Notes under the pieces: generated by a model | What the model was told of the DNA's origin: nothing | The model's input: the letters and a program-made list of their open reading frames with translations, nothing else | The model's database searches: none | Shown here: positions 14,089 to 23,190 of the stretch, one piece after another | Position numbering within the stretch: position 1 is the stretch's first letter | Layout: the number at the start of each line of letters is the position of its first letter | Position numbers and translations under genes: made by a program | Origin: an uncultured Prevotellaceae bacterium | GTDB lineage: Bacteria > Bacteroidota > Bacteroidia > Bacteroidales > Bacteroidaceae | Assembly (NCBI GenBank): GCA_946406555.1 | Contig: CAMJLB010000017.1 | Span: forward strand, 1 to 34,736 | Reading direction: 5' to 3' | DNA length: 34,736 bases

Positions 14089-16104
14089 TTATTCCACCTT
14101 GATGTTCAGCCGGTAGGTGCAGGTGTAGTAGCGCGTGCTGCCTGAAGGCTTGTAGCGTATGGCCTGGCTAACGGTGTAGGTGCGGCCCCGGGTGAGCCTG
14201 CCCGGATACTGCCCCACCTTGCATCGGAAGTCGGCGGGCGTGAACTCGGCATAGATTTGTGCGCTGCCGTCGTATCCGCAGACGTTGCCCGAGGCGTTGA
14301 ACCAGTGGCCCAGCACGGTGGCCGAGCTGGTGCTGGTGGTGGTCGTGGTGGTCAGTGCGCCGTTGGTCTGGTTCTGGGCCACGAAGCCCGGGTTTGCCGT
14401 GGCGTTGCACTTCACTGCCCTGAGCTGAGCCGTTGAGAGGCCCAGGGCGCGGCTGGCCGCCTCGAGGTCGTACTTCACCGACACCGACGAGTAGTTGTAG
14501 GCATCGTAGGGCAGCCGCACGTCGATGTCGACGAGCGTGTCGCGCCGAGCGTAGTCGGCAGCATATTCGCCATACTCCCCATATTTGTCTGTCCCCACGA
14601 ACTGCACCTGATAGGGCCACTGCTCGTCGTTGCTGGCATCGTCGTCCCAGGCGTGGCGCCAGTGCTCGGTGGGTGCCCCCGTCACCACGAACCACAGCAT
14701 CTGCGTGCCTTCGGGCACGGTGAAGGCTGCCTCACCTTCAGCCTCGCTATAGGCCTGGCCGTAGCTACGGGTGCCGTCGCTGAGATAGGCGCAGAAGCCA
14801 TAGCGCCAGCCAGCCTTGTCGGCGTTGATGCTGCGATAGCCGCTGGCCCCGGCCAGCCCTTTGAAGCGCGCCCTGACGGTGGTGCCGGCATCGACGTTGC
14901 CCACGCGGATGATGTTGTAGCCATAATTCTCGGGACAGTGGCTGGCGTCGGCCTGCCACACGTCGGTGGTGCCGGCGGCCAGATGCAGGTGGGCGGTGTG
15001 GTTGTCTATATAGGCTTTGCCACGCTCGCGAATGCCGTCGATGTCCCATGTGCACACGCGCTGGGCGTAGTTGAATATCTCGTCGTTGAACTGCTGCTGG
15101 CTGATGCCCGTGAGGCGCTTGTAGGCCTCGACGGGATCTTCGGGCTTGGCCGACTCGCGCCACAGGCGGCCGATGAACTGCCGTCCGTGCAGCTGGCACC
15201 AGTAGTCCTGAATGAAATAGCAGGCGTAGCGCCAGTCTTCGTGCAGCAGGTTCTTGTTGCACTTGTCGAGATACTGTGCCGTGTAGTCGTTGGAGAACTG
15301 CTGCTCGGGATAGACCTTGAAGGCCTGCCACTGAGCGCACGACTCCCACCAGGCGCAGCCGCCGCTGGCCCCGGGGCCGAAGCCGTAGCGGAAGCCGTGG
15401 TTGGTGCCCAGGTCGCAGCCGACGAGGTACTGGAAGGAGTGCCCTATCTCATGTCCCACGGTGTGGCCTCCGCTGGCCTCGAGGGCCCATGGCGTGCACC
15501 AGAGTGCGCCAATCATGTCGTCGTAGCCCGAGCCGGTGGCCAGCCACTCGTTGCTGTGGTTCACGAAGATCTCGATCTTGTACTTGTCGGTGCTCTTCGA
15601 CTGTCCGGGCACGACGAAGCCCAGCGTGTCGGCATAGAAGTGGAAGAGGTGCTCGGCGCGGTCGAGCAGCAGGTCTACGTCGAGGCTGATGCTGCTCTTC
15701 TTCGGGTCGAGGCCGAAGCCAGGTTCCCAGAACACGATGAAGTGCGTGCTCTCGCGGCTGCGCTGGAAGCACCAGCGGCTGGCGGGGTCGTCGAAGTTCA
15801 TGGTGCTGAACTCCTTCGGGCGGTAGATGATGCGCCCGGGGTTGTGGAACGTGAAGTAGTCGTACTTAGCCTGATAGGTGCGCGTGGTGTAGGTGGGGGT
15901 GCCGCCCTGGGCAGGCTTGTTGTAGAGCCACATGTAGTTTTTCTTGAACACGATGGAGTCGTACTGCCGTGCATCGATGGTGGCATGCTCGCCAAAGCGG
16001 TCGGGGTTGTGCATCCAGAGCGTGTCCTGGGCCCGTGCGGTGCCGGCCAGCATCTGGCAGGCCAGCATAAGGAGCAGAGCAAGGTGTTTCATGTGTTTTT
16101 TCAC
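14089..16104 (-). CDS. Secreted DUF6055-like protein with HEIGH motif
   Basis: This 671-residue protein has a signal peptide (ends GTARA). After a short N-terminal region (DTLWMHNPDRFGEHATI) a zincin-like domain of the DUF6055 type runs to about residue 350. It includes REST-HFIVFWEPGFG, HTVGHEIGHSFQYLVG (HEIGH at 218-222) and WWESCAQWQAFKVYPEQ, where the E of WWES could be a third metal ligand. Beta-sandwich regions follow, ending in a DUF4859-like domain (SSVSVKYDLEAASRALGLS..., about 545-671). It ends RLNIKVE without a sorting tail. The small secreted protein gene lies 11 bp upstream on the same strand. Peptidase activity is inferred. Confidence 0.75.
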   Translation of the reverse strand: MKKHMKHLALLLMLACQMLAGTARAQDTLWMHNPDRFGEHATIDARQYDSIVFKKNYMWLYNKPAQGGTPTYTTRTYQAKYDYFTFHNPGRIIYRPKEFSTMNFDDPASRWCFQRSRESTHFIVFWEPGFGLDPKKSSISLDVDLLLDRAEHLFHFYADTLGFVVPGQSKSTDKYKIEIFVNHSNEWLATGSGYDDMIGALWCTPWALEASGGHTVGHEIGHSFQYLVGCDLGTNHGFRYGFGPGASGGCAWWESCAQWQAFKVYPEQQFSNDYTAQYLDKCNKNLLHEDWRYACYFIQDYWCQLHGRQFIGRLWRESAKPEDPVEAYKRLTGISQQQFNDEIFNYAQRVCTWDIDGIRERGKAYIDNHTAHLHLAAGTTDVWQADASHCPENYGYNIIRVGNVDAGTTVRARFKGLAGASGYRSINADKAGWRYGFCAYLSDGTRSYGQAYSEAEGEAAFTVPEGTQMLWFVVTGAPTEHWRHAWDDDASNDEQWPYQVQFVGTDKYGEYGEYAADYARRDTLVDIDVRLPYDAYNYSSVSVKYDLEAASRALGLSTAQLRAVKCNATANPGFVAQNQTNGALTTTTTTSTSSATVLGHWFNASGNVCGYDGSAQIYAEFTPADFRCKVGQYPGRLTRGRTYTVSQAIRYKPSGSTRYYTCTYRLNIKVE

Positions 16105-16115
16105 AGGTGTGTGTG

Positions 16116-16562
16116 TTATTTCTTTGATATTTTAAACGATGTCTGACCGATGCTCACTATGTAGCAGCCGGGCCGCAGTGCAGCCAGCGAGAGGGCGGTG
16201 ACGCCATCTGCCGTGGTGGCCGGTACCGCGATGGGCGTGCCGTCGGTACGGACGACGGCGATGGCTTTCCCGGTAGCGGGAATGAAGATGGTGGAGCCTT
16301 CGCGTCGCAGGCTTTGCAGCCGGGCATCGCCGATGGCCGAGGGGTCGTCGGTCTTGCTGATGTAGAAACGGGCCACGTCGCTGAAGCCGAAGCTGTCGGC
16401 ATTGACCCGTATGCCGTCTTTGCTGTAGGTCATCGTGGGGTCTTTTTCGGCTCCCAGCAGGTAGTAGACCTCGGTGCCGTCGGCCAGCACCACCACCAGG
16501 CTCTTGGCCTGGGCTGCCAGCGAGAGGGCCAGGCAGCAGAGCGAGAAGAGTGTTTTTTTCAT
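16116..16562 (-). CDS. Small secreted protein with a sorting-tail-like C-terminus
   Basis: This 148-residue protein has a signal peptide (MKKTLFSLCCLALSLAAQA). A short domain follows (VVLADGTEVYYLLGAEKDPTMTYSKDGIRV...FSDVARFYIS) of the kind often heading Bacteroidales exported proteins. The end, AIAVVRTDGTPI...LSLAALRPGCYIVSIGQTSFKI, resembles a type-A type IX secretion tail. It shares this plan with the 138-residue protein at 8446. Like that one, it is directly upstream (11 bp) of a large secreted protein lacking such a tail. It may assist export or anchoring of that partner. This is speculation from context. Confidence 0.7.
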   Translation of the reverse strand: MKKTLFSLCCLALSLAAQAKSLVVVLADGTEVYYLLGAEKDPTMTYSKDGIRVNADSFGFSDVARFYISKTDDPSAIGDARLQSLRREGSTIFIPATGKAIAVVRTDGTPIAVPATTADGVTALSLAALRPGCYIVSIGQTSFKISKK

Positions 16563-16579
16563 AGGGGGTAGGTTTTTTA

Positions 16580-16606
16580 GGGGGTTAGGGGGGGCCGGGA
16601 GGCGGG
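16580..16606 (+). other. G-quadruplex-type G-rich tract
   Basis: Four G runs of 5, 7, 3 and 3 are separated by TTA, CC and AGGC, meeting the usual G3+N1-7 pattern on the + strand. It lies 18 bp upstream of the start of the minus-strand 148-residue protein, so the leader RNA of that gene would be C-rich here. Confidence 0.5.
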
Positions 16607-16650
16607 ATACCGTGATTCCGTGCTTCCGTGATTCCGTGCTTCCGCCATTC
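16603..16650. repeat. 8-bp tandem repeat array
   Basis: Six units of 8 bp (CGGGATAC, CGTGATTC, CGTGCTTC, CGTGATTC, CGTGCTTC, CGCCATTC) fill most of the 104-bp spacer between tcdA and the upstream 148-residue gene. The unit resembles the CGGGATTT unit of the array at 25713-25792. Confidence 0.75.
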
Positions 16651-16666
16651 CGGTCAGCAGAAAAAG

Positions 16667-17401
16667 CTAACCTTTGGCGATGTCGTTCACCACGAGCGAT
16701 GCGAGCATGAAGCCGAAGATGGCCGTGATATGTGCCAGTGAGCCGTTGACCTGTGCCTTATGGAAGAGCCCCGGCCCCTCGTGGCTTTGCGCCTGGTTCT
16801 GCAGCAGCTCGTCGGAGAATACCACCTGGAACTTCCGCTGCGGAAAGAGACCCTCGTGCTTGAAGCGCTTGCGCAGTGCCCTGGCCAGCGGGTCGCCCTG
16901 CACCTTCCAGAACTCGGCCACGCGTATGCGTGTGGGGTCCATCTTCAGCGCTGCGCCCATCGACGAGAAGAAGCGTGCCTGCGTCTGTGTGGCCAGACGT
17001 ATGAGCAACGCCTTGTCCTTGAGCGAGTCGATGGCATCTACGATGTAGTCGTAGTCGTCGAGGTGGAAGTCGTGGGCCGTCTCTTCGCAGAACACCTTTT
17101 CTATCGCCACCACCTGCGCGTCGGGGTTGATGCTGAGCAGCCGTTGTCGCAGCACGTCGACCTTTGGCAGCCCGATGGTGTCGGTGGTGGCCATGAGCTG
17201 TCGGTTCAGGTTGGTGGGGCTCACCCTGTCGGCATCGACGATGGTGAGCTGTGCGATGCCCGTTCGCACCAGGCACTCGGCGCACCACGAACCCACGCCG
17301 CCCACGCCGAAGACGACGACACGTTGGGCGACGAGGCGCTTCATGGCCTCGCCGCCCAACAATAGTTCTGTACGGTGGAAAAAGTCTTGTTCGCTTGCCA
17401 T
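16667..17401 (-). CDS. tcdA: tRNA threonylcarbamoyladenosine dehydratase
   Basis: This 244-residue E1-like enzyme cyclises the t6A modification of tRNA to ct6A in an ATP-dependent step. The ThiF/E1 fold is visible: HRTELLLGGEAM at the N-terminus, the nucleotide loop VFGVGGVGSWCAE (GxGGxG at residues 32-37), VDADRVSPTNLNRQ for ATP contact and DYIVDAIDSLKDK. The C-terminal half (KMDPTRIRVAEFWKVQGDPLARALRKRFK) is typical of CsdL/YgdL, and the final hydrophobic helix is shared with that family. It follows gpmI by 21 bp and is probably in its transcript. Confidence 0.93.
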   Translation of the reverse strand: MASEQDFFHRTELLLGGEAMKRLVAQRVVVFGVGGVGSWCAECLVRTGIAQLTIVDADRVSPTNLNRQLMATTDTIGLPKVDVLRQRLLSINPDAQVVAIEKVFCEETAHDFHLDDYDYIVDAIDSLKDKALLIRLATQTQARFFSSMGAALKMDPTRIRVAEFWKVQGDPLARALRKRFKHEGLFPQRKFQVVFSDELLQNQAQSHEGPGLFHKAQVNGSLAHITAIFGFMLASLVVNDIAKG

Positions 17402-17422
17402 CGCAACGTCGTCTGTGGTGTC

Positions 17423-18943
17423 TTAGTCGCAGATGAGGCACTCGCCCGTCATGTCCTTGGGCTGCTCCAGCCCCATGATGTGCAGGATAGAGGGTGCCAC
17501 GTCGGCCAGCCGTCCGTCCTTCACGGTGGCCGAGTTGTTGTTGGTCACGTAGATGAAGGGCACGGGGTTCAGCGAGTGTGCCGTGTTGGGCGTGCCGTCG
17601 GCGTTGATGGCGTTGTCGGCATTGCCATGGTCGGCAATGATGATGGCCTCGTAGTCGTTCTGCTTGGCAGCCTCAATGACCTCGCGCACGCAGTTGTCGA
17701 CGGCCCAGACGGCCTTGGCGATGGCGTTGTACACGCCCGTGTGGCCCACCATGTCGCCATTGGCGAAGTTCACCACGATGAAGTCGTACTGCTGCGTGTT
17801 GATGGCCCCCACCAGCCGGTCTTTCACCTCGTAGGCGCTCATCTCGGGCTTCAGGTCGTAGGTGGCCACCTTGGGGCTGGCCACGAGTATGCGGTCTTCG
17901 CCGTCGAAGGGAGCCTCGCGGCCGCCGTTGAAGAAGAAGGTCACGTGGGCATACTTCTCTGTCTCGGCGGTGTGCAGCTGGCGCTTGCCCTGTCGCGAGA
18001 GGTATTCGCCCAGGGTGTCCTCAACGTTCTCCTTGGGGAAGAGAATGTGCACGCCGGTGAACTTGGCATCGTATGGCGTCATGCAGTAGTACTGCAGTCC
18101 GGGTATGGTCTTCATGCCCTGCTCGGTGAGGTCTTCCTGGGTGAGGGCGATGGTGAGCTCCTTGGCACGGTCGTTGCGGAAGTTGATGAAGATGACCACG
18201 TCGCCCTCCTCGATGCAGCCGTTGACAGCAGCGTTGTGGATAGGCTTGATAAACTCGTCGGTCACACCGTCGTCGTAGCTCTCCCGCATGGCCTGCACCA
18301 TGTCGGTGGCCTGCTTGCCCTTGCCGCCGACGATGAGGTCGTAGCCCTCCTTCACGCGCTCCCAGCGCTTGTCGCGGTCCATGGCATAGAAGCGGCCCAC
18401 GATGGAGGCGATGGCGGCGTCGTTGTCGGCGCATACCTTGCTGACCTGCTCGATGAAGCCCTTGCCCGAGTGGGGGTCGGTGTCGCGTCCGTCCATGAAG
18501 CAGTGAACGAAGGTCTGGTTCTTCAGCCCGTAGTGCCGGCCCACCTCGATGAGCTTGAAGAGGTGGTCGAGGCTCGAGTGCACGCCGCCGTCGGAGCAGA
18601 GGCCCATGAGGTGCAGCTTCTTACCTTTCTCTTTGGCGTAGGTATAGGCGGCCTTCACCTGCGGGTTCTCCACGATGGAGCCGTCTTTGCAGGCACGGTT
18701 GATCTTCACCAGATCCTGGTATACGATGCGGCCGGCGCCAATGTTGAGGTGCCCCACCTCGGAGTTGCCCATCTGCCCGTCGGGAAGGCCGACGTCCTCG
18801 CCCGAGGCTTGCAGCTGAGAATGTGCCGATGTGGCGGTTAAGTAGTCGAGATACGGAGTGGGCGTGTTGAAAATCACGTCGCCCTTGCCATGCTGGCCGA
18901 TTCCCCATCCGTCGAGAATCATGAGTAGTGCTTTCTTTGCCAT
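17423..18943 (-). CDS. gpmI: Cofactor-independent phosphoglycerate mutase
   Basis: This 506-residue enzyme interconverts 3- and 2-phosphoglycerate in glycolysis and gluconeogenesis using two Mn ions. It has the alkaline-phosphatase-superfamily start [11 protein letters not shown] (metal Asp11), the phosphorylated Ser61 in [40 protein letters not shown] and the late metal site [11 protein letters not shown]. The length is normal for the family. The start codon gives the family-standard N-terminus. It is divergently transcribed from the pgpH-like gene across 171 bp and is followed by tcdA. Confidence 0.97.
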   Translation of the reverse strand: MAKKALLMILDGWGIGQHGKGDVIFNTPTPYLDYLTATSAHSQLQASGEDVGLPDGQMGNSEVGHLNIGAGRIVYQDLVKINRACKDGSIVENPQVKAAYTYAKEKGKKLHLMGLCSDGGVHSSLDHLFKLIEVGRHYGLKNQTFVHCFMDGRDTDPHSGKGFIEQVSKVCADNDAAIASIVGRFYAMDRDKRWERVKEGYDLIVGGKGKQATDMVQAMRESYDDGVTDEFIKPIHNAAVNGCIEEGDVVIFINFRNDRAKELTIALTQEDLTEQGMKTIPGLQYYCMTPYDAKFTGVHILFPKENVEDTLGEYLSRQGKRQLHTAETEKYAHVTFFFNGGREAPFDGEDRILVASPKVATYDLKPEMSAYEVKDRLVGAINTQQYDFIVVNFANGDMVGHTGVYNAIAKAVWAVDNCVREVIEAAKQNDYEAIIIADHGNADNAINADGTPNTAHSLNPVPFIYVTNNNSATVKDGRLADVAPSILHIMGLEQPKDMTGECLICD

Positions 18944-18980
18944 TGTTTTTATATTAATAATGTATATCTTTTACGAGGCG

Positions 18981-18988
18981 CAAAGTTA
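18981..18988 (-). promoter_or_regulatory. -7 box of the gpmI promoter
   Basis: On the minus strand TAACTTTG is a full -7 match 37 bp before the gpmI start. No clean TTTG -33 box is present at 19-21 bp. Confidence 0.55.
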
Positions 18989-19049
18989 CTAATTTTGGCT
19001 GTAACTCATGCTGTTTTGGCCTAAAAAAAGATTTTTTTAGTCTATTTTT

Positions 19050-19080
19050 TTTGCCGTGACACGACAAATTAGTACCTTTG
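19050..19080 (+). promoter_or_regulatory. Promoter of the HD phosphodiesterase gene
   Basis: TTTG (19050-19053), 19 bp, then TACCTTTG (19073-19080) is a textbook Bacteroidetes promoter. The start codon is 34 bp downstream. Confidence 0.8.
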
Positions 19081-19114
19081 CGGATGAACAGCCTACATTA
19101 TACAAGCAACGACG

Positions 19115-21169
19115 ATGACCGACTTCAACATCAAGATAGACCTTACCTGGCACGACGTAGCCACGCGCGTGGTGCTGGTGCTGGCCACGGTGGCCGCCAT
19201 AGTGTGGTTCATGCCGCGCGACACGCGGCTCACCTTCAAGATAGAGCAGGGCAAGCCCTGGCGCTATGCCGACCTGACGGCCCCGTTCGACTTTCCAGTA
19301 TACAAGAGCGAGACGGTGCTGAAGGCCGAGATAGACAGCGTGCTGCGCGACTACGAACCCTACTATATCTTCAACAAAGACATTGGCAACGACAAGGTGC
19401 GCGAGTTTCTGCAGGCCTTTTCGCTGAAGAAGTCGAAGCTGCCGGTAGACTACAAAATCATCATTGCCAACCGCCTGCGGGCACTCTATGAGCAAGGCAT
19501 CGTAGACACAAAGGAACCGCTGGGCGGCGATGGCGATACGCTGCACATTCTGCGCATGGTGCGCGACAAAACGGCCCAGAGCATCAGCGCGGCACAGGTG
19601 CTCACGGCACCGCAGGCCTATGAGATGCTGGTGAACGACCCAACGCTGCAGAAGCAGCGCGAGCATTTCATGGTGCTGAACCTGAACAACTACATCGTGC
19701 CCAACCTGACCTACGACCGCGAGCGCAGCGAGGCCAGTCGCGAAGACCTCATCGCATCGGTGCCGAAGGCCAGCGAGGTGGTGCAGCGGGGGCAGGCCAT
19801 CATCAGCCATGGCACGGTGATAAACAAAAAGGAGTATCAGGTGCTCGAGTCGTTCTTGCGAGAGAGAGACCGACTGCACGCAAACGAGACCCACCTGAGC
19901 TCGACCATACTGGGCCGCACGCTCTATGTGCTGCTCATCGTGACGGGCTTCACCCTGTTCCTGAGCGTCTTCCGTGCCGACTATTTCGAGAAGATGCGCT
20001 CCGTGGGCATGATCTATGCGCTCGTCATCCTGTTCTCCATCTTGGCCTCCATGCTGGTGAGCCACACGGTGTTCCATGTGTTCATCCTTCCCTTTGCCAT
20101 GGTGCCCATCTTCATCCGCGTGTTCATGGACTCGCGAACGGCCTTCATGGCACATTCGTGTATGGTGCTCATCTGTGCCGTCATACTGCAGCACCCGCTC
20201 GACTTCGTGGCTATCGAGACCGTCGCCGGCCTCACCGCCATCATCTCGCTGCGCGACCTGAGCAGCCGATCGCAACTGCTCTGGACGGCTTTCTTCGTCA
20301 CCCTGGCCAGCTTCCTGATGAACCTCTCGCTCGACCTCATCGCCACCAACAGCTTCGCTGGCATAGACCTGAGCGAATACAACTATCTGATGGTGTGCGG
20401 CGTGATGCTCTTCTGCAGCTATCCCCTGCTCTATATCATGGAGAAGATGTTCGGATATACTTCGAACATCACGCTGATTGAGCTGAGCGACATGAACAAA
20501 GAGCTGCTGCGGCGCATGAGCGAGGTGGCACCGGGCACCTTCCAGCACAGCATACAGGTGGGCAACCTCGCTGCCGAGATAGCACGCAAGATTGGAGCCA
20601 AGGCGCAGCTGGTGCGCACGGGGGCGCTCTATCACGACATAGGCAAGATAGCCAATCCCATCTACTTCACCGAAAACCAGTCGGGGGGCATCAACCCGCA
20701 TGAGCAGCTCAGTTGCATAGAGAGCGCACAGATGATCATCAGCCACGTCACCGAGGGCATGAAGCTGGCCGAGAAGCACAACCTGCCAGAGGTGATAAAG
20801 AACTTTATCGCCACGCACCACGGACAGGGAAAAACTAAATACTTCTACGTGAAATACAAGAACGAGCATCCCGACGAGGAGGTCGATGAGCTGCTCTTCA
20901 CCTATCCCGGGCCAAACCCCTTCACCAAGGAACAGGCCATACTGATGATGGCCGATGCCGTGGAGGCTGCCTCGCGCTCGCTGCCCGACTATACCGAACA
21001 GAGCATACGGCAGCTGGTGAACCGCATCATCGACTCGATGCTGGCCGACGGCTTCTTCCGCGAGTGTCCTATCACCTTCCGAGACATTGCCTACGCGAAG
21101 ACCGTGCTCATCGAGAAGCTGAAGACCATCTACCACACGCGCATCAGCTACCCGGAACTGAAGAAGTAA
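19115..21169 (+). CDS. PgpH-type 7TM-HD phosphodiesterase
   Basis: This 684-residue protein has the 7TMR-HDED / 7TM / HD layout of PgpH, which hydrolyses c-di-AMP in Firmicutes. One N-terminal helix (about 16-33) is followed by a large extracytoplasmic domain (to about 265). A bundle of membrane helices runs to about 455, then a cytoplasmic HD domain: FQHSIQVGNLAAEIAR, GALYHDIGKIANP (H507-D508), HEQLSCIESAQMIISHV, IATHHGQGKTKYFYVK and ILMMADAVEAASRS. All metal ligands of the HD domain appear intact. The substrate is by family analogy. It is preceded by a clear promoter and divergent from gpmI. Confidence 0.9.
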   Translation: MTDFNIKIDLTWHDVATRVVLVLATVAAIVWFMPRDTRLTFKIEQGKPWRYADLTAPFDFPVYKSETVLKAEIDSVLRDYEPYYIFNKDIGNDKVREFLQAFSLKKSKLPVDYKIIIANRLRALYEQGIVDTKEPLGGDGDTLHILRMVRDKTAQSISAAQVLTAPQAYEMLVNDPTLQKQREHFMVLNLNNYIVPNLTYDRERSEASREDLIASVPKASEVVQRGQAIISHGTVINKKEYQVLESFLRERDRLHANETHLSSTILGRTLYVLLIVTGFTLFLSVFRADYFEKMRSVGMIYALVILFSILASMLVSHTVFHVFILPFAMVPIFIRVFMDSRTAFMAHSCMVLICAVILQHPLDFVAIETVAGLTAIISLRDLSSRSQLLWTAFFVTLASFLMNLSLDLIATNSFAGIDLSEYNYLMVCGVMLFCSYPLLYIMEKMFGYTSNITLIELSDMNKELLRRMSEVAPGTFQHSIQVGNLAAEIARKIGAKAQLVRTGALYHDIGKIANPIYFTENQSGGINPHEQLSCIESAQMIISHVTEGMKLAEKHNLPEVIKNFIATHHGQGKTKYFYVKYKNEHPDEEVDELLFTYPGPNPFTKEQAILMMADAVEAASRSLPDYTEQSIRQLVNRIIDSMLADGFFRECPITFRDIAYAKTVLIEKLKTIYHTRISYPELKK

Positions 21170-21216
21170 CCATACCTTTTTCTCTACCACTTCTAAAGGG
21201 GATTAGAAAGGTTAGA

Positions 21217-21249
21217 ATATTGCACAGAAGCATGCGCTCTGTGCAATAT
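21217..21249 (+). terminator. Hairpin after the HD phosphodiesterase gene
   Basis: ATATTGCACAGA (21217-21228) and TCTGTGCAATAT (21238-21249) form a perfect 12-bp stem with a 9-nt loop, 48 bp after the stop. No strong T run follows. It is the probable transcript end, since the next gene has its own promoter box. Confidence 0.55.
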
Positions 21250-21317
21250 CTGTATGTGCTTTGTTTAATATTTGTTAATACTGTGTGCCTTAACGGGGAA
21301 ATATCGAACAAAATATC

Positions 21318-21325
21318 TAACTTTG
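21318..21325 (+). promoter_or_regulatory. -7 box of the FadL-family gene promoter
   Basis: TAACTTTG is a full -7 match 37 bp before the start codon. The -33 position lacks a clear TTTG. Confidence 0.55.
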
Positions 21326-21362
21326 CAGCCAAAATTTTTAAGGTTTATTTTTTACTTGACAA

Positions 21363-23000
21363 ATGAAACGTTTAAAGTACATGCTGGCCAGTGCGATGCT
21401 GACCGCACAGACGGCTGCCATGGCAGGCGGCATTTTGACCAACACAAACCAAAGTGTAGAATTTTTGCGAAACCCCGCCCGTGATGCCGCCATCGGCATC
21501 GACGGTGTATATAGCAATCCGGCCGGCGTGGCCTTCCTGCCCGAAGGTTTCCACCTTGGGCTGAACTGGTTGATGGCCCATCAGACGCGCACCGTGACCA
21601 CTACCAATGATTTGTTCAAGCTTGGCGCAAAGAATGGGAATAGTGCAGAAAAGACTTTCAAGGGCTTGGCCGATGCACCTTTTATCCCTTCGGTGCAGGC
21701 CGCATGGAACAAGGGCCCCTGGAGCTTCCAGTTCAATTTCTCGATACCCGGCGGTGGCGGCAAGTGCGAGTTCGACGAGGGCATTGGCTCGTTTGAGACC
21801 GTTGTCGGGTCGATAGCCAATACGCTGGCCACCACCTCAAACAATCTTAATGACGAGATTGCCCGCCTGCGTGCCAGGGTGCCTAATGTGACCGCCAGCG
21901 TGCCTAATGTGACCGGCTATGATGTGGATGGCTATATGAAGGGCAGACAATACTATTTTGGCATCCAGCTGGGAGCTGCACGCAAGATAACCAAGAACCT
22001 GTCGGTATATGCCGGCTTGCGCGTGCTCTATGGTACTGCCACCTACGAGGCCCGGCTGAACAATATACGGGTGATGGACGGCACGACTGGCACGACGCTG
22101 CCCGAATACGTGATAGGCGTGGTCGAGGGTCTCGCCACAGCCAAAGTCAATCTCGAGACTGCCAAACAGGCCAAGGTGGATGCCCTCATGGCTGGCGGCA
22201 TGAGCCAGGCCGATGCCATGCAGCAGGCCGACGTGCAGGAGCTCGTGGCCAGTGTCGACAAACTGCAGGAGGCGGCCACACAGGTGGCCGCACAGGGCAA
22301 GCAGTTGGCACCCTATGCCAACGGCCTGAACCTGAAGAGCGACCAGACGGGATGGGGCGTGGCCCCCGTTCTCGGCGTAGACTACAAGGTGGGGGCCTTC
22401 AACTTTGCTGCGAAATATGAGTTTAAGACCCGCATGCGCATGAAGAACAACAGCGACCTGGAGCAAGCCATGATTCCTGCCACTGCAAAATATGTAAATG
22501 GTACAAGCGTGCCCGAAGATGCACCCGCACAGCTGGCCGTGGGAGCACAGTGGAGTGTGATCGACAACGTGCGCGTAAACCTGGGATACCATCACTTCTT
22601 CGACACCAAGGCCCACTGGTATAATAACAGCCAGGAGCTGCTCGACGGTGGTACCGACGAGTATCTGGCAGGTGCCGAATGGGACATCACGCCCCGGCTT
22701 ACCGTCTCGGCAGGCGGACAGATTACCCGCTACGACCTTACCGATGCCTACATGAACGACATTTCGTTTGTGGTGAACAGCTGGAACCTGGGCGCGGGTC
22801 TCGACTACCAGATAAGCAATGTTGTGAAGCTGAAGGCTGGCTACTTCCACACCTTCTATGGCGACTACGACATGGACACTCCCAAGCAGGAAGTGAAGGT
22901 AGGTGGCGATAGTGGCCTGAAGCTGCTCATTCCTCCCGGACGCAGCAACTTCACCCGTACCAACTACGTATTCAGCTTAGGCTGCAACCTGACGCTGTAA
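21363..23000 (+). CDS. OmpP1/FadL-family outer-membrane transporter
   Basis: This 545-residue protein has a signal peptide (MKRLKYMLASAMLTAQTAAMA). The hatch-type N-terminus GGILTNTNQSVEFLRNPARDAAIGIDGVYSNPAG with LPEGFHLGLNW is characteristic of the FadL family, which moves fatty acids and other hydrophobic compounds across the outer membrane. Alternating amphipathic strands follow, ending FTRTNYVFSLGCNLTL with an aromatic/hydrophobic barrel closure. Residues about 250-320 form an Ala/Gln-rich helical insertion (ADAMQQADVQELVASVDKLQ) not typical of the barrel. A 21-bp direct repeat encodes VPNVTAS-VPNVTGY at 21879-21915. The cargo is unknown. Confidence 0.85.
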   Translation: MKRLKYMLASAMLTAQTAAMAGGILTNTNQSVEFLRNPARDAAIGIDGVYSNPAGVAFLPEGFHLGLNWLMAHQTRTVTTTNDLFKLGAKNGNSAEKTFKGLADAPFIPSVQAAWNKGPWSFQFNFSIPGGGGKCEFDEGIGSFETVVGSIANTLATTSNNLNDEIARLRARVPNVTASVPNVTGYDVDGYMKGRQYYFGIQLGAARKITKNLSVYAGLRVLYGTATYEARLNNIRVMDGTTGTTLPEYVIGVVEGLATAKVNLETAKQAKVDALMAGGMSQADAMQQADVQELVASVDKLQEAATQVAAQGKQLAPYANGLNLKSDQTGWGVAPVLGVDYKVGAFNFAAKYEFKTRMRMKNNSDLEQAMIPATAKYVNGTSVPEDAPAQLAVGAQWSVIDNVRVNLGYHHFFDTKAHWYNNSQELLDGGTDEYLAGAEWDITPRLTVSAGGQITRYDLTDAYMNDISFVVNSWNLGAGLDYQISNVVKLKAGYFHTFYGDYDMDTPKQEVKVGGDSGLKLLIPPGRSNFTRTNYVFSLGCNLTL

Positions 23001-23046
23001 AGACAGGCTTGACACGATTCTACATGATTCAGCCTATAGGTTGATA

Positions 23047-23154
23047 CCGCAAAGCGGTCTGCTAAAGAACCAATAAAACAAGGAAAAACCTCTTATATAG
23101 ACGGTTTTTCCTTGTTTTTTCGGTTTTTCTTAGTTTTTGTAAAGCCGCTTTGCG
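23047..23154. terminator. Bidirectional terminator hairpin within a wider inverted repeat
   Basis: AAAACAAGGAAAAACC (23075-23090) pairs exactly with 23103-23118, followed by more T residues, with an A run preceding it for the opposite strand. It can end both the + FadL gene and the - cls operon. A wider pair, CGCAAAGCGG (23048-23057) and CCGCTTTGCG (23145-23154), encloses it. Confidence 0.8.
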
Positions 23155-23190
23155 TTCGGAATAATCCAGAATGCTATATGCAAGGTGGCA

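Noticed and set aside
19037..21190. 717-codon minus-strand frame opposite the HD phosphodiesterase
   Set aside because: Antisense shadow of a well-supported gene, with His/Gln/Val-rich composition and no motifs.
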